From Thalassospiraceae bacterium (GTDB lineage Bacteria; Pseudomonadota; Alphaproteobacteria; Rhodospirillales; Magnetovibrionaceae): DNA of 5,531 nt. Positions 1 through 4,067 of this stretch are shown here, one piece after another. Numbering within the stretch: position 1 is the first letter of the stretch; each line of letters starts with the position of its first letter. The DNA lies in assembly GCA_030637205.1 (NCBI GenBank), contig DAOVVL010000154.1, positions 1-5,531 of the forward strand, read 5' to 3'. Under the pieces are notes generated by a model. It saw only the letters and a list, made by a program, of their open reading frames with translations. It made no database searches and had not been told where the DNA came from. The translations under genes and the position numbers were made by a program.

Positions 1-8
1 GATTATTT

Positions 9-85
9 AGCCCGCTTAGGGTCATTAGCAGACGTGCCATAGGCTCTCCTGAGACGTCCGCTAATAGCCATAAGCGGACCCTAAG
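9..85 (+). repeat. Composite palindromic intergenic repeat, left copy
   Basis: Two imperfect palindromes lie about 46 bp apart centre to centre. The first (about 9-34) has the core GCTTAGGGTCATTAGC. The second (56-79) has arms GTCCGCTAA and TAAGCGGAC and is followed by CCCTAAG. The GACCCTAAG at 77-85 is the exact reverse complement of CTTAGGGTC at 15-23, so the unit is also an inverted repeat as a whole. The same layout with the same spacing and orientation recurs at 1521-1595. The central 33 bp align without gaps at 18 identical positions by eye, and most identity falls in the palindromic arms. It could be a REP/MITE-type intergenic repeat. No transposase is present in the window, and I cannot name the family. 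Confidence 0.75.
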
Positions 86-212
86 ACTTTGCCCGTCAAT
101 TCGAAAATTGGCCTGCCATGCATGGGCAAGGCGGCGCGAATGTGGTTTCATCGCCTCAAGGCTATATCCCGCGCCAGTCCGTAATCTGTTCGCCTTCTGG
201 CCATGGCGGGTT

Positions 213-241
213 TCGGTTTCCCTCCACAGACTGGTTATAGT
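213..241 (+). promoter_or_regulatory. Weak candidate promoter for the phosphagen kinase
   Basis: TATAGT at 236-241 is one mismatch from the sigma-70 -10 consensus. A poor -35 (TCGGTT, 213-218) lies 17 bp upstream. Transcription would begin near 248, giving a leader of about 57 nt before the ATG at 305. The region 86-262 otherwise holds no convincing gene. Its only other structure is two small palindromes: CAATT/AATTG at 97-110 and CCATGCATGG at 116-125. The call rests mainly on the -10 match. Confidence 0.3.
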
Positions 242-292
242 GATGATTCCGGATAGGTCATTTTGATTTCAACAAAACAGAGCCCTGATCAT

Positions 293-298
293 GAGGAA
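293..298 (+). promoter_or_regulatory. Ribosome-binding site deciding the kinase start
   Basis: GAGGAA at 293-298 sits six bases upstream of the ATG at 305. The longer reading frame could also begin at a TTG at 263, but I see no purine-rich Shine-Dalgarno sequence at a suitable distance before it. The ATG at 305 is therefore the preferred start, and GAGGAA is an in-frame internal sequence of the longer version. Confidence 0.7.
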
Positions 299-304
299 CG
301 TGAA

Positions 305-1423
305 ATGAATTCTCCTTCAGAAAGCACCCATGGCAGTGAAGGGAAAAAGGCGCAGATTCGCGCCATCCGTTTCGCTCATCCCGGCAACCTGATGGCTCGG
401 TATTTTAGCGAAGACTATTTCAACTCTCTCGATGAATCAAAGCGCGCCAGAATGTGGCAGATCATCAAGACTGGAATTGAAAACCCCGACAGTCAGATGG
501 GCGCATATGCCCAAAGCAGCGGCGATTACGAGGATTTCGAACCTCTGCTTGAACCCATGATCCGCGATTATCACAACATCCCCCGTGACCAGGAAATTGA
601 GCAAAAGCATGACTGGAGCGCAACCACGTCGAACTGCAATCTGGAGGATATCGATCCCGTATTGAATGGCGTTTCCATGCGGGTGCGGGTAGGACGAAAT
701 CTTGCCGCCTTTCCCTTGCCCGGCGCCATGACCAAGGCACATAGGCTGGAATTTGAAGTGCTTATGATCAAAGCGTTCACGGCACTGCAAGGGGATTCAC
801 AATTTGGCGGGACGTATTTTTCCTTAACGCCGGGATCATCCCATGTGATCGATGCAGACGCCTATCAGCGCCGTGTGGCGGCCCATCAGATGTTCAAGGA
901 CATGGGCGGTGATCCATATCTGGTCTCTGCCGGGATCTCTTCCGACTGGCCTTTTGGCCGCGGCATGTATGTCTCAAGCTCGGAGGATTTTATCGTTTGG
1001 GTTGGAGAAGAGGATCATTTGCGGATTATGTCCATGAGACAGGGCGGCGACCTCGCGGCATTATTCGGCAGATTGCACGATGGGCTTGAGAAGTTTGCCA
1101 AGTTGATCCCCCCGTTCGCGCATTCTTCGCGGTACGGCTACGTTACCTCCTGTCCAACCAATCTTGGCACCGCCATGCGGGCCAGCTTGCATCTTCCGCT
1201 GCCCAAACTGACAGAGGGAGGAAGTCATCTTGAGCGGGCAACTAAAGCGGCACTGGATTTCGGGCTTTCCGTGCGTGGCGCAGGGGGTGAGCATTCCGAC
1301 GCCGGTCAAGGCGGTCTCGTTGATATCTCGCCTCGCGCCCGTTTGGGTGTAACGGAAACCGAGATTATGCAGTGCCTATATAAGGGTACTGCAGCCCTAT
1401 GGTCTCTGGAAAAAACGAGTTAG
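305..1423 (+). CDS. Phosphagen (ATP:guanidino) kinase, arginine-kinase-like
   Basis: The 372-residue protein (386 if it began at the TTG at 263) has the full two-domain layout of animal arginine and creatine kinases. An N-terminal helical domain (about 25-95) is followed by the catalytic ATP:guanido phosphotransferase domain (about 120-370). Family motifs, numbered from ATG 305, are: RVRVGR with R126 and R128; EEDHLRI with E236 and R240; SCPTNLGT with the reactive cysteine C283; MRAS with R292; and VRGAGGEH with R324 and E329. These match Limulus arginine kinase R124, R126, E225, R229, C271, R280, R309 and E314, so activity is expected. The enzyme would reversibly move phosphate from ATP to a guanidino compound in the cytoplasm as an energy buffer. 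The guanidino loop is as long as in arginine kinases but reads DSQMGAY instead of DSGVGIY, so the substrate is probably, not certainly, arginine. McsB protein-arginine kinases lack the N-terminal domain. The gene stands alone between two repeat elements; such enzymes are scattered in bacteria, which suggests transfer. Confidence 0.93.
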   Translation: MNSPSESTHGSEGKKAQIRAIRFAHPGNLMARYFSEDYFNSLDESKRARMWQIIKTGIENPDSQMGAYAQSSGDYEDFEPLLEPMIRDYHNIPRDQEIEQKHDWSATTSNCNLEDIDPVLNGVSMRVRVGRNLAAFPLPGAMTKAHRLEFEVLMIKAFTALQGDSQFGGTYFSLTPGSSHVIDADAYQRRVAAHQMFKDMGGDPYLVSAGISSDWPFGRGMYVSSSEDFIVWVGEEDHLRIMSMRQGGDLAALFGRLHDGLEKFAKLIPPFAHSSRYGYVTSCPTNLGTAMRASLHLPLPKLTEGGSHLERATKAALDFGLSVRGAGGEHSDAGQGGLVDISPRARLGVTETEIMQCLYKGTAALWSLEKTS

Positions 1424-1451
1424 CGCCATCGGCCGGAGTGCTTGCTCTGAA

Positions 1452-1477
1452 ACGGTAAACGATTGACCGTAAACGGT
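1452..1477. repeat. Short inverted and direct repeats after the kinase gene
   Basis: ACCGTAAACGGT at 1466-1477 is a perfect palindrome with 5-bp arms around a 2-bp centre. An extra ACGGT at 1452-1456 can also pair with ACCGT at 1466-1470, and GTAAACG occurs twice (1455-1461 and 1469-1475). No T-run follows, so it is not an intrinsic terminator. It could be a protein-binding site or part of the adjacent repeat element. Function unknown. Confidence 0.4.
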
Positions 1478-1520
1478 AGGGCCATACGCCGAAATGAACT
1501 CTTTTTCGCGTACCCACTAA

Positions 1521-1595
1521 TGTCTGCTTAGGGTCATAAGCGGACATAACCGCTAGTCCTCAAGGATGTCCGCTATGCACCCTAAAGCGGACATC
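1521..1595 (+). repeat. Composite palindromic intergenic repeat, right copy
   Basis: Palindrome one has arms TGTCTGCTTA (1521-1530) and TAAGCGGACA (1537-1546) around GGGTCA. Palindrome two has perfect 10-bp arms GATGTCCGCT (1565-1574) and AGCGGACATC (1586-1595). The outer arms (1521-1534 and 1579-1593) are also complementary apart from one bulge and one mismatch, so the unit can fold as one long hairpin or as two short ones. It matches the copy at 9-85 in orientation and spacing. Read on the - strand it gives a short frame starting MSAYDPKQTL. I recall such peptides as recurrent spurious annotations over this kind of repeat in alphaproteobacteria. Confidence 0.8.
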
Positions 1596-1602
1596 GTTTT
1601 TT
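1565..1602 (+). terminator. Candidate Rho-independent terminator for the kinase
   Basis: A perfect 10-bp stem (1565-1574 with 1586-1595) and an 11-nt loop are followed by G and six T residues (1597-1602). The geometry fits intrinsic termination on the + strand about 140 bp after the kinase stop. The hairpin is the second half of the repeat element, so termination may be incidental to, or borrowed from, that repeat. Confidence 0.5.
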
Positions 1603-1711
1603 GGAATGCCTGCTTACAGAACAAAAAAAGCAATCAAGCGATTAGTAAGCAATATTGCCATTAAGCCTGGTCAAGGATGCTGCTTGCTGTTTCCCTCATG
1701 CTTCCCCGAAG
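1603..1711. other. Intergenic spacer with no recognisable gene
   Basis: This AT-richer spacer lies between the right repeat and the tRNA terminator. I see no open frame with a ribosome-binding site. The only structure is a 7-bp inverted repeat, TGCTTAC (1611-1617) with GTAAGCA (1645-1651), separated by 27 nt and enclosing an A-run. Confidence 0.5.
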
Positions 1712-1743
1712 AAAAATGGCTTAGCCACATAAGCTGCTAAGCC
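1712..1743 (-). terminator. Rho-independent terminator of tRNA-Val
   Basis: On the - strand, 11 nt after the tRNA CCA end, GGCTTAGC (1743-1736) pairs perfectly with GCTAAGCC (1725-1718) around a 10-nt loop. ATTTTT follows (A-run 1712-1716 on the + strand). The + strand side lacks a T-run, so the terminator acts in the tRNA direction. Confidence 0.85.
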
Positions 1744-1754
1744 CTTGATAATAA

Positions 1755-1829
1755 TGGTGGGCGCGACAGGATTTGAACCTGTGACCCCTGCCGTGTGAAG
1801 ACAGTGCTCTCCCACTGAGCTACGCGCCC
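1755..1829 (-). tRNA. tRNA-Val, anticodon CAC
   Basis: The - strand folds into a complete 75-nt cloverleaf with an encoded CCA end (1757-1755). The acceptor stem is GGGCGCG/CGCGCCC with discriminator A. The D arm is GCTC/GAGC, the anticodon stem CTGTC/GGCAG contains one T-G pair, and the T arm is ACAGG/CCTGT with loop TTCAAAT. The seven-base anticodon loop TTCACAC places anticodon CAC at 1797-1795, which reads the valine codon GUG. The gene is transcribed alone from the promoter at about 1870-1898 and ends at the terminator at 1712-1743. Confidence 0.96.
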
Positions 1830-1851
1830 TAAAGGCCTCTGAATTCATGGA

Positions 1852-1868
1852 GGGCCTTAAGAAGGCCC
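1852..1868. repeat. Inverted repeat in the tRNA leader
   Basis: GGGCCTT (1852-1858) and AAGGCCC (1862-1868) form a perfect 7-bp inverted repeat around AAG. It lies between the -10 element and the mature 5' end of tRNA-Val and directly downstream of the gph stop in the gph direction. There is no T-run on either side, so it is not a classical terminator. It may be a processing hairpin in the tRNA precursor or a weak end signal for gph. Confidence 0.4.
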
Positions 1869-1898
1869 CATATAAAGTGCCGGGGCCAGGCTTGTCAA
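1869..1898 (-). promoter_or_regulatory. tRNA-Val promoter
   Basis: On the - strand a perfect TTGACA (1898-1893) precedes a -10-like TTATAT (1875-1870, spacing 17) or TATATG (1874-1869, spacing 18). A run of G and C (GGGGCC) follows directly. A GC-rich discriminator is typical of stable-RNA promoters under stringent control; that such control applies here is inference. The predicted leader is about 30 nt. Confidence 0.65.
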
Positions 1899-1914
1899 GA
1901 AAGTGGCGGTGAGC

Positions 1915-2586
1915 TCAGCCAAGCGTTTGCAGTGCCGCTTCCAGCTCATCAAACGTATCGATTACCGCTTCGGCGCCGATGTCGCGAACCGGGATCTTGG
2001 TATAGCCATGTGATAACAGCACCGCCGGAATCCCCAGCGCATGGGCCGCTTTCACGTCGTTGGAATTATCGCCGACCATGGCGGCGTCTGATTTATCGGC
2101 ACCTATGGCATCAAGTGCTGCAGCCAAGTGGCGGGGATCGGGCTTTTTAATGCCGGGCAGCGTATCGCCGCCGATAACCGCGTCAAAATGGGGCGCAAGA
2201 TCCAGTTTTTCGAGAATCTGCATGGTCGCGCCATAGGGCTTGTTGGTGCAAATGGTGGTCTTGATGCCCTTCGATTTGAGGATTTTCAGGGTATCGATGG
2301 CACCGGGAAAGGCTGTGGTGAGTTCCGCCGAGCGCGGCTCGTAATCGGCAATAAACGCCGCCACATGGGCCTGAAACTCAGCCTCTGGCGGGATATCGCC
2401 GGTCGCTTCAAAACAACGCTCCACCAGCTTGGGCACCCCGTCACCAATCATCAGCGATACTTCCTTAACGCTCAAATCGCGCCGCCCCAGCGGCTTCAAT
2501 AAACGCTGGGCTGCTGCGTGCAGGTCGGGCGCGGAATCGATCAAAGTTCCGTCGAGATCGAAAATCAGGGCGCTAAAGGTGGTCAT
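1915..2586 (-). CDS. gph: Phosphoglycolate phosphatase (HAD family)
   Basis: The 223-residue cytoplasmic HAD-superfamily hydrolase has all four motifs in order. Motif I is DLDGTL with nucleophile D10 and acid/base D12; motif II is TICTNK with T114; motif III is KKPDP with K148; motif IV is GDNSND with Mg-binding D173 and D177. Residues about 15-90 form the helical cap that sets specificity. Length and motif spacing fit Gph, which hydrolyses 2-phosphoglycolate to glycolate, clearing a by-product of DNA repair or of RuBisCO oxygenation. The chosen ATG has AAGGA eleven bases upstream (2602-2598 on the - strand). The gene is divergent from glmU, with a 110-bp shared upstream region. Gph-like HAD phosphatases also include AUMP or pyrophosphate phosphatases, so the substrate is known at family level only. 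Confidence 0.85.
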   Translation of the reverse strand: MTTFSALIFDLDGTLIDSAPDLHAAAQRLLKPLGRRDLSVKEVSLMIGDGVPKLVERCFEATGDIPPEAEFQAHVAAFIADYEPRSAELTTAFPGAIDTLKILKSKGIKTTICTNKPYGATMQILEKLDLAPHFDAVIGGDTLPGIKKPDPRHLAAALDAIGADKSDAAMVGDNSNDVKAAHALGIPAVLLSHGYTKIPVRDIGAEAVIDTFDELEAALQTLG

Positions 2587-2600
2587 GGCGTTGGGAATCC

Positions 2601-2629
2601 TTGAAAAAATCCGTAATATTCTTTGTATT
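2601..2629 (+). promoter_or_regulatory. Candidate glmU-glmS promoter
   Basis: TTGAAA (2601-2606, five of six to the -35 consensus) and TGTATT (2624-2629, four of six to the -10) are separated by 17 bp. They leave a leader of about 60 nt before the glmU ATG. The element lies at the gph side of the divergent intergenic region and overlaps the gph ribosome-binding site, so the two genes may share control. I found no equally good - strand promoter for gph. Confidence 0.4.
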
Positions 2630-2659
2630 GGCTCGATTCGTTGCCTGTGGCACTGTCTG

Positions 2660-2678
2660 GCCGAAATTCAGCCGAAAT
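2660..2678 (+). repeat. Tandem GCCGAAAT pair upstream of glmU
   Basis: GCCGAAAT occurs at 2660-2667 and again at 2671-2678, 11 bp apart start to start, which is about one helical turn. It lies in the predicted glmU leader. The spacing would suit a protein binding one DNA face, but two 8-bp copies are also easily chance. Confidence 0.35.
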
Positions 2679-2696
2679 GTAGTTGAGCTATAGCTA

Positions 2697-4058
2697 ATGT
2701 CCAAGAAGAAAACAGCAGCCATCGTGCTAGGTGCCGGTCTCGGCACCCGAATGAAGTCCGAAAAGCCTAAGGTCATGCATCCTGTGGCTGGCCGGTCCAT
2801 GGTCGAACACCTGTTGGCCACGCTGGTCACCATCAAGTGTGAGGAAACCGTGGTCGTCATCGGCCCCGATATGGACGATGTGGCCATGGCCGTCGCGCCG
2901 CACAAAACAGCCGTGCAGACCGACCGCCTGGGCACCGCCGATGCAGTAAAAGCGGGACTTAAAATGCTGGGCGCGTTCAAAGGCACGGTGCTGATCCTTT
3001 TTGCCGACACGCCGTTGATCACCGAGCAAACCCTGAACGCCATGCTTGAGGCGCGCGATACCGCCCCCAACCCGACCGTGGTGGTGCTGGGGTTCGAGCC
3101 GATGGAACCCGGCGCGTATGGTCGCCTGATTACCGATGAAGAAGACAACGAGCTGATGGAGATCGTTGAGGCCAAGGACGCGTCAGCAGAGCAACTTGAG
3201 ATTGGGCTGTGCAATTCCGGCGTCATGGCGGTCGATGGCCAGATGTTGCCTGATCTAATTGCGCGCATCGGTAACGACAACGCCAAGGGCGAATATTACC
3301 TGACCGATCTGGTCAAACTGGCGCGCGAAGATGGTTTTGCCTGCGCCGTGGTCGAAGGCGACGAAGAAGAACTGATCGGGGTTAATTCCCGTTACGATCT
3401 GGCGCAAGTCGAAACCATTTACCAGGACCGGCTTCGCGAACGCGCCATGAAGGCAGGCGTGACCCTGATCGATCCGTCCAGCGTCTATTTCAGTTTCGAT
3501 ACCGTTATCGCCAACGACACGGTGGTTGAGCCCAACGTGTGGTTCGGGCCGGGCGTCAGCATTGGCAAGGGTGCGCACATCAAGGCGTTTTCGCATCTTG
3601 AAGGCGCAAGCGTTGGCGCAAAGGCCACGGTCGGCCCGTTTGCGCGCCTGCGCCCCGGTGCCATCATTGGCGATGATGCCAAGGTTGGAAATTTTGTGGA
3701 AATCAAGAACGCACAAATCGAAACAGGCGCCAAGGTCAGTCATTTAAGTTACATCGGCGATGCGCGCGTGGGCGCGGGCGCCAATATCGGGGCCGGCACC
3801 ATTACGTGCAATTACGATGGCTTTATGAAGTTCCATACCGACATCGGTGCGGGTGCATTTATCGGATCAAACACCGCACTGGTGGCGCCGGTAAAAATCG
3901 GCGATGGCGCGGTGGTGGGTGCGGGCAGCACCGTCATTGGTGACGTGCCTGAAGACGCATTAAGCGTGGCGCGCGCGCCGCAAAAAAACATTGATGGCGC
4001 AGCCAAGCGGCTGCGGGAAAAGAAAATCGCGCTAAAAGAAAAAAGTAAAAAGGACTAA
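2697..4058 (+). CDS. glmU: Bifunctional GlmU: UDP-GlcNAc pyrophosphorylase / GlcN-1-P acetyltransferase
   Basis: The 453-residue cytoplasmic enzyme performs the last two steps to UDP-GlcNAc. The C-terminal half acetylates glucosamine-1-phosphate with acetyl-CoA; the N-terminal half then couples GlcNAc-1-phosphate to UTP. The uridyltransferase domain (about 5-235) shows the GAGLGTRM loop with R18, K25 in KPKV, metal ligand D104 in FADTPL, GEYYLTD at 198-204 and N230 in GVNSR. A linker helix at about 235-252 leads into left-handed beta-helix hexapeptide repeats (about 265-425). These carry R318, K337 in NFVEIKN, catalytic H349 in SHLSYIG, Y352 and N372 in CNYDG, matching the E. coli active site. 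The tail is lysine-rich. Length is close to E. coli GlmU (456). The ATG at 2697 lacks a strong Shine-Dalgarno (only TTGAG nearby) but places the nucleotide-binding strand at the right distance. It is first in an operon with glmS, 9 bp downstream. Confidence 0.97.
   Translation: MSKKKTAAIVLGAGLGTRMKSEKPKVMHPVAGRSMVEHLLATLVTIKCEETVVVIGPDMDDVAMAVAPHKTAVQTDRLGTADAVKAGLKMLGAFKGTVLILFADTPLITEQTLNAMLEARDTAPNPTVVVLGFEPMEPGAYGRLITDEEDNELMEIVEAKDASAEQLEIGLCNSGVMAVDGQMLPDLIARIGNDNAKGEYYLTDLVKLAREDGFACAVVEGDEEELIGVNSRYDLAQVETIYQDRLRERAMKAGVTLIDPSSVYFSFDTVIANDTVVEPNVWFGPGVSIGKGAHIKAFSHLEGASVGAKATVGPFARLRPGAIIGDDAKVGNFVEIKNAQIETGAKVSHLSYIGDARVGAGANIGAGTITCNYDGFMKFHTDIGAGAFIGSNTALVAPVKIGDGAVVGAGSTVIGDVPEDALSVARAPQKNIDGAAKRLREKKIALKEKSKKD
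4050..4054 (+). promoter_or_regulatory. glmS ribosome-binding site inside the glmU end
   Basis: AAGGA at 4050-4054 overlaps the last codons of glmU, whose TAA is 4056-4058. It lies 13 bases before the glmS ATG at 4068, a little far for an optimal site. The overlap suggests that translation of glmU and glmS is coupled. No glmS ribozyme fits into the 9-bp gap. Confidence 0.6.
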
Positions 4059-4067
4059 CCCCATCCC

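Noticed and set aside
118..240. A 40-codon + strand frame between the left repeat and the kinase.
   Set aside because: No Shine-Dalgarno site, no recognisable motif, and low-complexity composition; length is within chance.
263..304. TTG at 263 as the kinase start.
   Set aside because: No Shine-Dalgarno precedes it, whereas GAGGAA lies six bases before the ATG at 305. The extra 14 residues match no part of the family as I recall it.
437..790. A 117-codon - strand frame inside the kinase gene.
   Set aside because: It is antisense to a strongly conserved kinase sequence and has no family motif; shadow frame.
1365..1547. A 60-codon - strand frame beginning MSAYDPKQTL.
   Set aside because: It starts in the palindromic repeat, overlaps the kinase 3' end, has no ribosome-binding site, and resembles peptides repeatedly mis-annotated over such repeats.
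1521..1595. The repeats as a CRISPR array.
   Set aside because: Only two units lie at each site, they have palindromic arms and no regular unique spacers, and no cas genes are present.
2573..3286. A 237-codon - strand frame opposite glmU.
   Set aside because: Serine- and threonine-rich antisense translation of a GC-rich conserved gene, and it also overlaps the gph start; shadow frame.
3255..3743. A 162-codon - strand frame opposite glmU.
   Set aside because: Antisense to the hexapeptide-repeat domain; its repetitive look reflects the glmU repeats.
4059..4067. A glmS-type ribozyme or riboswitch ahead of glmS.
   Set aside because: Only nine bases separate glmU and glmS, and that ribozyme is known mainly from Gram-positive bacteria.
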